A stretch of DNA of 64,000 nucleotides, taken from assembly GCA_947497895.1 (NCBI GenBank), contig CANMIL010000001.1:434001-498000 (forward strand), given 5' to 3'. The notes beneath the pieces were generated by a model. The model searched no databases and had not been told where the DNA came from. It saw nothing but the letters and a program-made list of their open reading frames with translations. The translations under genes and the position numbers were made by a program. Positions 17,095 through 24,554 of the stretch are shown here, piece after piece (within the stretch, counting starts at the first letter, position 1; each line of letters opens with the position of its first letter). The DNA comes from an uncultured Tenacibaculum sp. Its GTDB lineage: Bacteria; Bacteroidota; Bacteroidia; Flavobacteriales; Flavobacteriaceae.

Positions 17095-18231
17095 TTATGA
17101 TTTCACATAATCTTTAGGAGTTTTTCCAGTGATTAACTTAAAATGTTTGTTAAAAGTAGATTTAGACTTAAACCCACAATTTAAAGCCATTGCAAAAATT
17201 GTAAGATTTTTGTTCTCTGGCGCCCTATGGATTTGCAAGAATTCGTTTATACGTAATGTATTTATGTAGTTGTAAAAATTTTTATTTTCTCTTTCATTAA
17301 TGACCTGAGATAAATGATTCGATTTTACCTCTAAATTCTTCGCTAATTCAGTTAATGTTAATTCATTATTCAAAAACAACTTTTCCACTTCCATTCTCGA
17401 TCTCAATAATCCATATATAGTATCAGACATTTCAGCTGTTAAACCAGACTTTACGTATTGTCTTTTCACATCATTCATATGAATTTCATTCTCTATGCTT
17501 TCCGATTTATTATCAGACGAATTTATAGGTGAAGATAAATTTAACTCTTCTTTATTGAGGTTTTGAGATGAGAAAATCGTCGTTTGATTGATACCGAAGA
17601 ATCCTATAAAGAAAACGAAAAGTACCACCAAAGAAAAAATAATAGCAGGATTATCTGTCAAAAACACCGACAACCAAATAATTAATAACCCTATTGTTAG
17701 GTTTCTAAGCCAAATCAACTCTTTATTATCAGTATTTGAAAACCTATGTAGTATGTTCTTTTTATGTTCATCTATTAAAAATAAGGTAGCTACGCAATAG
17801 CCAAAACCAGAAATAATTACAAAGTACGTATTTAGATAGTCATACCAATCGAAATCATGATTTGTACGTCGAATCACAATGTTAATCTTCGTTTCATCCT
17901 CCAATAAAAAAAACGGAATAGAAGTAACTAGTAAAATTAAGGCTGGTATTAAATGTATTAATGTTTCTTTTAAGGACAAATTATTACCAGTAATACTTCT
18001 GGCATAGAAATACAGGAATACACTTTGAAGTATTGGGAAAGTAAAATCAACACCTATTAAAAATGGCATTTCTACCATTAATTCTGTATCTCTTAGATAA
18101 AAGAAAAAAAGATGTACTGCCATTAAACACAACCAATAGCCGAGTATTCTATCTGATTTGGTTTTATCCTTTTTTAAAATGAGTAATATCACTAAAAAAA
18201 CAGCAATGAATATTCCGAACTTAAAAAACAT
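17095..18231 (-). CDS. membrane-bound AraC-family transcription regulator
   Basis: 378 residues: seven hydrophobic helices in the first ~210 residues, then a linker and a C-terminal AraC/XylS double helix-turn-helix (about 270-378; LTELAKNLEVKSNHLSQVI and FAMALNCGFKSKSTFNKHF). Such 7TM-AraC proteins are frequent in Flavobacteriaceae next to TonB receptor operons. The sensed signal is unknown. It lies 46 bp downstream of the lipoprotein gene at 18278 and is probably cotranscribed with it. Confidence 0.9.
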   Translation of the reverse strand: MFFKFGIFIAVFLVILLILKKDKTKSDRILGYWLCLMAVHLFFFYLRDTELMVEMPFLIGVDFTFPILQSVFLYFYARSITGNNLSLKETLIHLIPALILLVTSIPFFLLEDETKINIVIRRTNHDFDWYDYLNTYFVIISGFGYCVATLFLIDEHKKNILHRFSNTDNKELIWLRNLTIGLLIIWLSVFLTDNPAIIFSLVVLFVFFIGFFGINQTTIFSSQNLNKEELNLSSPINSSDNKSESIENEIHMNDVKRQYVKSGLTAEMSDTIYGLLRSRMEVEKLFLNNELTLTELAKNLEVKSNHLSQVINERENKNFYNYINTLRINEFLQIHRAPENKNLTIFAMALNCGFKSKSTFNKHFKLITGKTPKDYVKS

Positions 18232-18277
18232 GGGGGTTAGTTTTCTTAAAAAGTAAAGTTTTCCGTAAATCTAATTT

Positions 18278-19009
18278 TTACTTAGCATTTAATTGAATAT
18301 CTACCAATTCAATATCAGAAACCTTCAATAGGCTTCCTTCTTCGTATAACTTATCTATTTGGTAAAAATCAATATCAATCGTTTTTGGTTTTAGATTTTG
18401 ATAATCCAGAAATCTCACTCCGTTAACTTTATGCTCTTTTTTAATGTCTCTAAAGCGAATTCCACCTCCGCTTGTATGGTATTTATAAGCTAAATATTCC
18501 AATAAAAGTGTTTCCGAATTAAACCAATATAAAAACACATCATCAAAATCATCTCCCCCACCTTCTTGGTTGAACGTTACTTGGATTTTATAATAATCAA
18601 CTCCTTTTATGGAAACTGTTCCCAATAACTTCTTTTTTACAGCATTATCATTTAAACCATAAGGTAATATAGAAAAATAGTGCACTGAATTTACAGAATT
18701 ACTTAATTGATTTATTCGTTTGTCCGTTAATTCAATCTCCTGTCCGTTTACAAATCTCCTAAATCCATTATTCGATAAAACATCGTTCGTTACGGTATCA
18801 CCAATTTTTGCAATTCTACTGTAATTGTAATTCCCTTTATCTCTAAGTCCAGCATAATGTTTGTTTCTGAATTTAAATGTTAATTCAGAGCTTTCAAGGA
18901 CGTCTAATCCTGCATTTTTAATGGAACCATCAACAATTTCTTGAGCGGTGTATTCAGGTTTACAAGAAACAACCGCAAGAAACACTACGAGATATTTTAA
19001 ATATTGCAT
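18278..19009 (-). CDS. DUF6503-like lipoprotein
   Basis: 243 residues, lipoprotein signal ending VVSC (Cys16). The mature part (EIVDGSIKNAGLDVLESSEL... and YKIQVTFNQEGGGDDFDDV) fits the flavobacterial DUF6503 group of LolA/LppX-like beta-barrel lipoproteins, as far as can be judged by eye. A role as a periplasmic lipid or ligand carrier would be inference. First gene of an operon with the AraC-type regulator; its transcript appears to carry a ~190-nt leader. Confidence 0.65.
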   Translation of the reverse strand: MQYLKYLVVFLAVVSCKPEYTAQEIVDGSIKNAGLDVLESSELTFKFRNKHYAGLRDKGNYNYSRIAKIGDTVTNDVLSNNGFRRFVNGQEIELTDKRINQLSNSVNSVHYFSILPYGLNDNAVKKKLLGTVSIKGVDYYKIQVTFNQEGGGDDFDDVFLYWFNSETLLLEYLAYKYHTSGGGIRFRDIKKEHKVNGVRFLDYQNLKPKTIDIDFYQIDKLYEEGSLLKVSDIELVDIQLNAK

Positions 19010-19204
19010 AAAGTTTTGTTTGATTTAGTCGATATATAAATTGAACTCATCTTTACTTTTTCTATTCCCTAAAAATGACTGAAATTCCCCCATATTTCGT
19101 TACTTTATTCATTCGTAGCTATGGCTATGACTTTCAAAAAGTGTCTCATCTGATTAAATTTCAACTCATCTTCGGTTAAAAACAAAAAGTAAAGATAAGT
19201 TCGG

Positions 19205-19212
19205 CAAAATTA
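19205..19212 (-). promoter_or_regulatory. -7 box TAATTTTG for the DUF6503-like gene
   Basis: Perfect TAnnTTTG on the minus strand about 195 bp before the start codon, implying a long leader. The leader contains two minus-strand ORFs of 14 and 22 codons (MRHFLKVIAIATNE and one starting MGEFQSFLGN) whose translation is unproven. Confidence 0.45.
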
Positions 19213-19255
19213 CGAGAAAGTATTGCCTCGTATATGATAAAATTGTGTTAATAAA

Positions 19256-19279
19256 AAAAGCTGCTTTGAAGCAGCTTTT
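19256..19279 (-). terminator. terminator of the peroxidase operon
   Basis: AAAAGCTGCTT/AAGCAGCTTTT hairpin. It overlaps the stop codon of the peroxidase gene, followed by T residues on the minus strand. Confidence 0.85.
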
Positions 19280-21056
19280 ATTCATCGGTTAATGTTTCCA
19301 TAAAGGAAACGAGATCTTTTATTTCCTGATCAGTTAGTTCTAAATTATCAAATGGCAAAGTTTGATTTGGTAAATCAAAACCTAAACCTACTCCCCCGCC
19401 TTTATTATAAAAATCAACCACCTCTTCAAGTGTTTCAAAAACACCATTATGCATATAAGGAGAAGTTTTTGCTATATTTCTTATCGTTGGTGTTTTAAAG
19501 AAATGCTTTCGTTCTTCAGTTTTAAAACTATAATATCTCCCTAAATCTTCGCTTAACCCATTTTGAGCCAAATTAGGCGTTCCAATAGCCTCCATTTCAG
19601 TATCTAGATAATTTGGAGGCACGGTTCCATTAAAAACTGGAGCAAAATGACAAGTGGCACAAAGCGCTTTCCCCATAAAAAGATTAAATCCGTTTTTCTC
19701 GTTTTGAGTCAATGTATTTTCTTCCCCTCTAATGTTTTTATCAAATTTTGAACTAAAGCTATTTAATGACCTGATATAAGAAGCAATGGCATGCCTGATA
19801 TTATAGGATACTCTTTTATTAACGTATAACTCTTCAATACTTTTTTTGTAATCATTATTCTTTAATACTCTGGCCACAATTGAATCCATTGACGTATTGA
19901 ATTCATTATGATTTTTTACCACTCCTACTACTTGTCCTTCCAAACTTCCTGCTCTAGAATCCATAAAAAATGCCTTTTGATAGGTAGCATAGGTTACCGT
20001 TGGCGTATTACGTGTTTGATTTTTATCAAAAACTCTATTACCATCGGTAAATGCCAAATCTTTAATATGACAACTAGCACATGACATAGTATAATTTTTA
20101 GATAAAGAAACATCGTTAAACAATGCCTTACCAAAAGCTATCTTTTCGTTAATTTGAGTAGTATCGCTTTGTAGATCAGAAAAATAATCTTTATTGAGAG
20201 TAGATTCTGAAAATAAGGTATTCATCTCATTGCTAAGTCCTAACTCAAACGGAAATTGAACCTTCCAATCTTTCTGCACTTCTAGCAAAAGTTTTAATTG
20301 AGGATCTGTATGTTCTTTTATAAAATCGAATCGATCAAAAGTATTAAAATCCGATTTCAAAACTTCTTGAGCAATTTCGAAACTTTTAATCATTTTGTCA
20401 TAAGTCTCTATCGAAGAAAATTTTGATTTCTTAAATTTAAGAATGTCCTTTAAAGTTTCGTAAGTATAACTCGACTCTAACAATGACTGATTTAAAACAG
20501 GAGAATCAAAACCTGTAATTCCAGTGGTAGCAATTCTTGTAATTTGCTCTCTCAACAACCAAATAACATGATAATCTTTTAATTGAAGTTTTACATTGTT
20601 TTTAATTAGCTTTAAACGAGCACTGGTTACATTTACCAAATTCTCAAGAGCTAATGTATCCAAAACATCTTCATAAAGTGTTTCTTCAATCACCTGAAAA
20701 CCAATAGGATTCATCACCTTTAAATCCATACTTTCTTCTCCTTTTACAATAAGAATATTGGGAGCGTTCAACGATTTATAGTTATTCTTATCGGTATGCG
20801 CTAAAATTGGTTCTAAAAGCTTGAAGTTCTTACGAGCAAGTTCATATAATTTACGCTTCTTTTCAATAGCTTCTGTAGTATTAATACTATCTAAGAATTT
20901 CGCAGAAGCTTTTAATTGACTTTCGTAAATTTTGGTAATATCTTTTTCAAAAGAATCAACAACATCATACTTTTTCTGTTTTTGACCGCATCCTATGGTC
21001 AAAAGCAAAAGACATACAGAAATGTATGCCTTAGCCTTTTGAAATATGTACTTCAT
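19278..21056 (-). CDS. imelysin-like domain fused to di-heme cytochrome c peroxidase, lipoprotein
   Basis: 592 residues. Lipoprotein signal with Cys23 (TIGC). Residues about 30-270 are helical and resemble imelysin/EfeO-like proteins (MNPIGFQVIEETLYED; RIATTGITGFDSPVL). Residues about 290-592 are a MauG/CcpA-type peroxidase with two c-heme sites, CASCH (326-330) and CATCH (466-470), and the TPTVTYA and FKTPTIRNIA loops of that family. It probably reduces peroxides, or performs an oxidation linked to iron handling, in the periplasm. It lies 5 bp downstream of the PhoX-like gene, in one operon. Confidence 0.88.
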   Translation of the reverse strand: MKYIFQKAKAYISVCLLLLTIGCGQKQKKYDVVDSFEKDITKIYESQLKASAKFLDSINTTEAIEKKRKLYELARKNFKLLEPILAHTDKNNYKSLNAPNILIVKGEESMDLKVMNPIGFQVIEETLYEDVLDTLALENLVNVTSARLKLIKNNVKLQLKDYHVIWLLREQITRIATTGITGFDSPVLNQSLLESSYTYETLKDILKFKKSKFSSIETYDKMIKSFEIAQEVLKSDFNTFDRFDFIKEHTDPQLKLLLEVQKDWKVQFPFELGLSNEMNTLFSESTLNKDYFSDLQSDTTQINEKIAFGKALFNDVSLSKNYTMSCASCHIKDLAFTDGNRVFDKNQTRNTPTVTYATYQKAFFMDSRAGSLEGQVVGVVKNHNEFNTSMDSIVARVLKNNDYKKSIEELYVNKRVSYNIRHAIASYIRSLNSFSSKFDKNIRGEENTLTQNEKNGFNLFMGKALCATCHFAPVFNGTVPPNYLDTEMEAIGTPNLAQNGLSEDLGRYYSFKTEERKHFFKTPTIRNIAKTSPYMHNGVFETLEEVVDFYNKGGGVGLGFDLPNQTLPFDNLELTDQEIKDLVSFMETLTDE

Positions 21057-21061
21057 AAATA

Positions 21062-22582
21062 CTATCTCTCTAATCCAGTAATTATATGTAAAACAGAACC
21101 TTCTTTTCTACTATTTGCTACATCAGCATTGGCATTCGGATCAGTAAATGCAGTTCCATCAGCAGGATCCCATCCATGATTTTGAGTAATTACCATAAAT
21201 GTGTTCTTTCCGTCGTTTATAACGTCAGTAACATCAATCATACCAGTAATTTCCCAAGCTTTTGTAGTATTTCCATATCCCTTAGATGCCGCATCTTCTT
21301 GATTACACTCTAAAACAACCTTAAGCTCTCCAGTATTTAAATTATATTGGTATAAACGAGCCCAGTGTGTTTTATCAGCTGTATCAAAGTACCCATTCGG
21401 ATCTTCTTGGATATAAGCATAGTTTTCAGTTACTAAAATGTTATCTGGACTATGGAAGTCTTTAGCTACACCGTCCAATTTATCTCCATCTAGCAAACAT
21501 GTAATTTTTGCTGGTCCAGTTGGATTATTTTCATTTAAAACTACTTTATAAATACGTCCATAAAGAGTTCCTTTTCCAACAAGTCCTGGCTTATTTCTAC
21601 CTGTAACAGCCATATACAACTCTCTATTATTAGCGGCTGAACCTCTTCTCCAGTCGATATCCTCTAATCTTGAGAATCCCATTACTCCTTTTGTTTTACA
21701 TTCAGTATCTAAAGCTGTAATTTCACGTTCAGTTAACTCCACAAATTCAGCGTCGTAAGTAGATCCTTCAGCCATGTCCATTTCATAATTGATACCTGCC
21801 GAAGTAACTTTTAAACCATATAATTTACCTCCTTCTAAATCACCTCTATTTCCAACATACATTCCTAATTGTCCTGAAGGAACACTGTTATTAGAGTTAT
21901 CATCACCAATAAAAACAACTGTTTTATCGGCATAAGCATCTTTACCTAATGCTACAGCATTTTCAGTAGACCATTGTCCCATAGCTGTTAACATAGTAGC
22001 TGAACCAGCTTCAGAAGCATTTTTGTTCGTTTCAGTAGCGAAAACTCCTTTTGAAGATCCACCCCATTCACCTCCTGATAAATATAAAGGTCCAAATCCA
22101 TGCTCTTGAGGAGTAATTAACGATCCTGAACATTGAGCAGTATTTGCAGTAGCTTCAGCATTTAAAATATATTCTCCGGAAACAGGTCGTAATTTATCAT
22201 TCAATTTAATTCGAGCAATTGAGTAATCTGCTTCAATATTATTAATAAATGTATACGTACCATCCGCCTCAGCTAATAATCCAGCCCCATCAGCCATAGA
22301 TCCATACACGAAATCAGGAGTATTCGGAATTACATCTTCCGAAGATAAAATTGGCTTTATTTTTAAGTGAGAAAATTCGCCAGTAACTTTTAAAAAGTTT
22401 GGTGTTTTTGATGATGCTAAATATAATGTAGCATCTGATCCATTAGATCCATCGGCACCATCAGCACCGTCTACTCCATCTACACCATCTTTTCCGTCAA
22501 TTCCATCTTGACATCCAACAAATGCAGATAATACTAGTGATAATGATAACAAGGTTAGCTTGCTTACGTTGATTTTTTTCAT
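21062..22582 (-). CDS. PhoX-like lipoprotein with short collagen-type Gly-X-Y stretch
   Basis: 506 residues. Lipoprotein signal with Cys24 (FVGC), then eight Gly-X-Y triplets (about 25-49; GKDGVDGVDGADGADG), then a long beta-rich domain with RIYKVVLNEN, FHSPDNILVTENYAYIQED and ITGMIDVTDVI. The latter recall the beta-propeller PhoX/DUF839 phosphatases (the D-N-I...Q-E-D calcium-loop region). The Gly-X-Y stretch probably acts as a stiff spacer at the cell surface. Phosphatase activity is unproven. Operon with the imelysin-peroxidase gene. Confidence 0.65.
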   Translation of the reverse strand: MKKINVSKLTLLSLSLVLSAFVGCQDGIDGKDGVDGVDGADGADGSNGSDATLYLASSKTPNFLKVTGEFSHLKIKPILSSEDVIPNTPDFVYGSMADGAGLLAEADGTYTFINNIEADYSIARIKLNDKLRPVSGEYILNAEATANTAQCSGSLITPQEHGFGPLYLSGGEWGGSSKGVFATETNKNASEAGSATMLTAMGQWSTENAVALGKDAYADKTVVFIGDDNSNNSVPSGQLGMYVGNRGDLEGGKLYGLKVTSAGINYEMDMAEGSTYDAEFVELTEREITALDTECKTKGVMGFSRLEDIDWRRGSAANNRELYMAVTGRNKPGLVGKGTLYGRIYKVVLNENNPTGPAKITCLLDGDKLDGVAKDFHSPDNILVTENYAYIQEDPNGYFDTADKTHWARLYQYNLNTGELKVVLECNQEDAASKGYGNTTKAWEITGMIDVTDVINDGKNTFMVITQNHGWDPADGTAFTDPNANADVANSRKEGSVLHIITGLER

Positions 22583-22790
22583 TGTGTTCGTTTTTGTTAT
22601 TCTTTACAGGGCAAAACAACACCGATGAAATTATCTTAGTCTTATGTGAAGATTAAATTGATATAAGTTAAAAGTTAACTAGTTTATTAAATTGCAAATA
22701 ACTAAAATCAATCTAAATAAGGCCTCTAAAAATACTCCTATCATTTCTATATTCGTTTATATCTATTAAATAACTACCTATATAAAAGAA
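22583..22790 (-). promoter_or_regulatory. leader and promoter region of the PhoX-like/peroxidase operon
   Basis: On the minus strand TTGTTTTG (about 22612-22619) is one base off TAnnTTTG and lies about 30 bp before the start codon; nothing else is recognisable in this stretch. Confidence 0.3.
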
Positions 22791-22816
22791 AAAAAACGTC
22801 AGGACCGACGTTTTTT
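22791..22816. terminator. bidirectional terminator
   Basis: AAAAAACGTC, loop AGGACC, GACGTTTTTT: a stem flanked by A and T runs on both strands. On the minus strand it would end the short transcript started at 23022-23029. Confidence 0.8.
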
Positions 22817-22884
22817 TTACCCCTTCATTCATAGGCAATAAAAATTTGTTAAAAGAATCGTTTTGTAATACCCTGCAGTTAAAC

Positions 22885-22944
22885 CTAACTCGCAACAAAT
22901 AATAAACAATGAGAACGTTTCCGATTCTTAAAACACTTTTTCAT
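22885..22944 (-). CDS. possible 19-residue peptide on a short leftward transcript
   Basis: Minus-strand ATG at 22944-22942 reads MKKCFKNRKRSHCLLFVAS and stops at 22887-22885. It is preceded by a purine-rich GGGGAAAA and lies between a perfect -7 box (23022-23029) and a strong terminator (22791-22816), so a ~225-nt RNA is likely whether or not the peptide is made. The peptide is very basic at its N-terminal half. It may instead be a non-coding RNA. Confidence 0.25.
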   Translation of the reverse strand: MKKCFKNRKRSHCLLFVAS

Positions 22945-23021
22945 AATAATTTTCCCCGACGGCTCCTTGTATTATACTGTCATTGTTTATGTAATATTGT
23001 ATGTACCGTTTTTGTACAGGG

Positions 23022-23029
23022 CAAAGATA
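23022..23029 (-). promoter_or_regulatory. -7 box TATCTTTG of a short leftward transcript
   Basis: Perfect TAnnTTTG on the minus strand. The twin palindromes at 23051-23089 cover the region where its -33 element and upstream contacts would lie. Confidence 0.55.
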
Positions 23030-23050
23030 TTGGGCTTATTTTTGAAAGTG

Positions 23051-23089
23051 GTAAGTCAATGACTTACTTTTAGTAAGTCATTGACTTAC
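23051..23089. promoter_or_regulatory. twin 17-bp palindromic operators
   Basis: GTAAGTCAATGACTTAC at 23051-23067 and GTAAGTCATTGACTTAC at 23073-23089. Each is an 8-bp perfect inverted repeat around one central base, and the two are exact reverse complements of each other. Their centres are 22 bp apart, about two helical turns, as expected for two dimers bound side by side on one face. The element lies just upstream of the leftward -7 box and 84 bp before the 23173 ORF. A single half-site TTGACTTAC recurs at 23503-23511. A plus-strand terminator is also possible, because the whole folds on itself and a T run follows, but no rightward transcript is known upstream. Confidence 0.55.
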
Positions 23090-23172
23090 TTTTTACCCTC
23101 AAATGTTAATTTTTATAGATATTTAGAAAAATGTTCGTTTATATTTAACAAAAACAATATATTCGCCAAATA

Positions 23173-23292
23173 ATGACAAAAATGAAATTACATATAGCTT
23201 ATAATGACCAAAGAAGTATTTGGCCATCTTTTACACTAGAAGGACTTCTAGTGCAGAAAAAGCGACGTTATGTGTATGATATTAATAGATGA
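23173..23292 (+). CDS. possible 39-residue basic small protein (short ORF 1)
   Basis: ATG at 23173, TGA at 23290-23292. It begins MTKMKLHIAYNDQRSIWPSF and ends with KKRRYVYDINR. A strong terminator follows 26 bp later, so the ORF fills a short independent transcript. The segment KLHI-5-R...E-x-LL resembles short ORF 3 at 23898 (KLHI, then Arg after five residues), hinting at a family. No signal peptide. Expression and function are unknown. Confidence 0.4.
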   Translation: MTKMKLHIAYNDQRSIWPSFTLEGLLVQKKRRYVYDINR

Positions 23293-23318
23293 AAAGACTA
23301 AAAATTTAAATACAACAG

Positions 23319-23349
23319 GCGTCCAAAATATTTTGGACGCTTTTTTTTT
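23319..23349 (+). terminator. strong terminator after short ORF 1
   Basis: GCGTCCAAAAT/ATTTTGGACGC, an 11-bp perfect stem, followed by nine T residues on the plus strand. Confidence 0.92.
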
Positions 23350-23533
23350 GATATTTTTTTTAATTAAATGATGAAATCTTAAAAACATAGTAAATAATTG
23401 AGTTTAAGCAATAAACTACTGACTTTAAAGAAGTTGTAACTTAACTAGTTTCTGGATAAATTCCGGAGAGGAATCTTATTGCTTAAAAACATCTTTAATA
23501 TATTGACTTACAGTTATTTAAGCTTAAAACTAT

Positions 23534-23564
23534 TTGGTAAATTGAAAAATAGTTTACATCTTTG
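23534..23564 (+). promoter_or_regulatory. promoter of short ORF 2
   Basis: TTG (23534-23536), 20 bp, CATCTTTG (23557-23564), one base off TAnnTTTG. It places a start site about 39 bp before the ATG at 23610. Confidence 0.5.
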
Positions 23565-23609
23565 CCCCATCAAATAAAAACAAATAAATAATTATTAAAA
23601 ACTAAAAAC

Positions 23610-23714
23610 ATGCATTTACGAGAAAAATTTGGAAGTAAGTTTGTAATCGCGATGATCTCGGATAACACATTAAAAAAGGATGCTTTTTGGAAACCATTAC
23701 GTATGAGGCGGTAA
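23610..23714 (+). CDS. possible 34-residue basic small protein (short ORF 2)
   Basis: ATG at 23610, TAA at 23712-23714. The product begins MHLREKFGSKFVIAMISDN and ends FWKPLRMRR. It has its own promoter-like element (23534-23564) and its own terminator (23742-23770), giving a ~200-nt monocistronic unit. It is basic, has one mildly hydrophobic stretch (FVIAMI) and no export signal. No family is recognised. Confidence 0.45.
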   Translation: MHLREKFGSKFVIAMISDNTLKKDAFWKPLRMRR

Positions 23715-23741
23715 ACTGCTCATAATATATTGATATTTTCC

Positions 23742-23770
23742 AAGGCATCTTAGTAAAGATGCCTTTTTTA
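23742..23770 (+). terminator. terminator after short ORF 2
   Basis: AGGCATCTT, loop AGTA, AAGATGCCT, then a run of T residues. Confidence 0.9.
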
Positions 23771-23897
23771 TTGCATTAAATCTAGGTTTTAACAGCTATA
23801 ACACACAATAACACATTAAAAATGTTAAAATCGGTAAAAAATTTGCAAATATCACAATTAATTAGTATATTAGAGTATATGAAAAAATAAAAATATT

Positions 23898-23984
23898 ATG
23901 AAAAGTTTAAAATTGCACATACTAAATGAAAAAGGACGTTTACTCATCCATACGGAACGCTTACTAAAATTACGTACACCGTAA
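23898..23984 (+). CDS. possible 28-residue basic small protein (short ORF 3)
   Basis: ATG at 23898, TAA at 23982-23984. It begins MKSLKLHILNEKGRLLIHT and ends RLLKLRTP. The KLHI-x5-R pattern and a following E-x-LL match short ORF 1. A possible -7-like AAAATTTG at 23838-23845 is weak, and an AACCC/GGGTT hairpin follows directly but lacks a T run. Translation is plausible, not shown. Confidence 0.35.
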   Translation: MKSLKLHILNEKGRLLIHTERLLKLRTP

Positions 23985-23989
23985 TCTTT

Positions 23990-24300
23990 TAACCCAGTAT
24001 TTTAGGGTTAAGATCAACTAGCGTTCAAACCAAAATTGCAAACGCTTCCTAAATTTATGACAATGTAGAATTTCCTGAAGTCTGTTGTACTCAATAGGCC
24101 TTAGTAGTAAAAATGTCTTCAATGTTGTTGGGCAAAATCTGCCCGTAAAATTCTACTAACACACCCATTGCTATGGGGTGTATGGCTATATCGCTATATC
24201 AAAATTTGGCGAAATAAAAATTGATCGAAAATGATTCGATGTTCTGATGCTGCTCATATGCGGCCAGGAAAACTATTGTCAACTATTTAAATTATTAAGT
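23990..24300 (+). other. structured leader or non-coding RNA region before the small lipoprotein gene
   Basis: No protein gene. The strand can form many hairpins: AGCGTT/AACGCT (about 24019-24050); GTAGAATTT (24066-24074) with AAATTCTAC (24149-24157), enclosing GGGCAAAATCTGCCC; ACACCCAT/ATGGGGTGT (about 24160-24181); ATCGAA/TTCGAT (about 24223-24240); and GCTGC/GCGGC near 24250. It does not show the signatures of tmRNA, RNase P RNA or a riboswitch class I know. It may be the 5' leader of the gene at 24302 or a separate RNA. Confidence 0.35.
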
Positions 24301-24301
24301 T

Positions 24302-24490
24302 ATGAAAACGCTAAAAACTATTTTTGTTATGTTATTTTTAATCGTGTTAACAACCTCTTGTACTGATCTTACTGAAGATCTTAAATTACACGATAAAGTA
24401 AAAACAGAGAACACAATTACTAAAGTTCCAACTACCATGCCAAAAGATACTGGTAATGATGGTGGTGGAGATGATACTGATAAAAACTAA
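24302..24490 (+). CDS. small lipoprotein of unknown function
   Basis: 62 residues: a lipoprotein signal ending TTSC (Cys20), then 42 mostly polar residues with an acidic Gly/Asp tail (TGNDGGGDDTDKN). No domain. It is separated from the sensor kinase downstream by a strong terminator, so it is transcribed mainly on its own. It may be a surface-exposed partner or signal for the kinase, by position only. Confidence 0.75.
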   Translation: MKTLKTIFVMLFLIVLTTSCTDLTEDLKLHDKVKTENTITKVPTTMPKDTGNDGGGDDTDKN

Positions 24491-24510
24491 TAACAGTTTT
24501 TAATAACCTT

Positions 24511-24537
24511 AAAGTCTTTGGATAATCCAAAGACTTT
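24511..24537 (+). terminator. terminator (or attenuator) between small lipoprotein and sensor kinase
   Basis: AAAGTCTTTGGA, loop TAA, TCCAAAGACTTT, then CTTTTTATTT. It stands 17 bp before the kinase ATG, so either the kinase lives on read-through or its promoter is hidden. Confidence 0.85.
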
Positions 24538-24554
24538 CTTTTTATTTGTATGAT

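Noticed and set aside
22713-22898. A 61-codon minus-strand frame
   Set aside because: It runs straight through the 22791-22816 terminator hairpin, whose A/T run becomes a poly-Phe stretch; not a protein.
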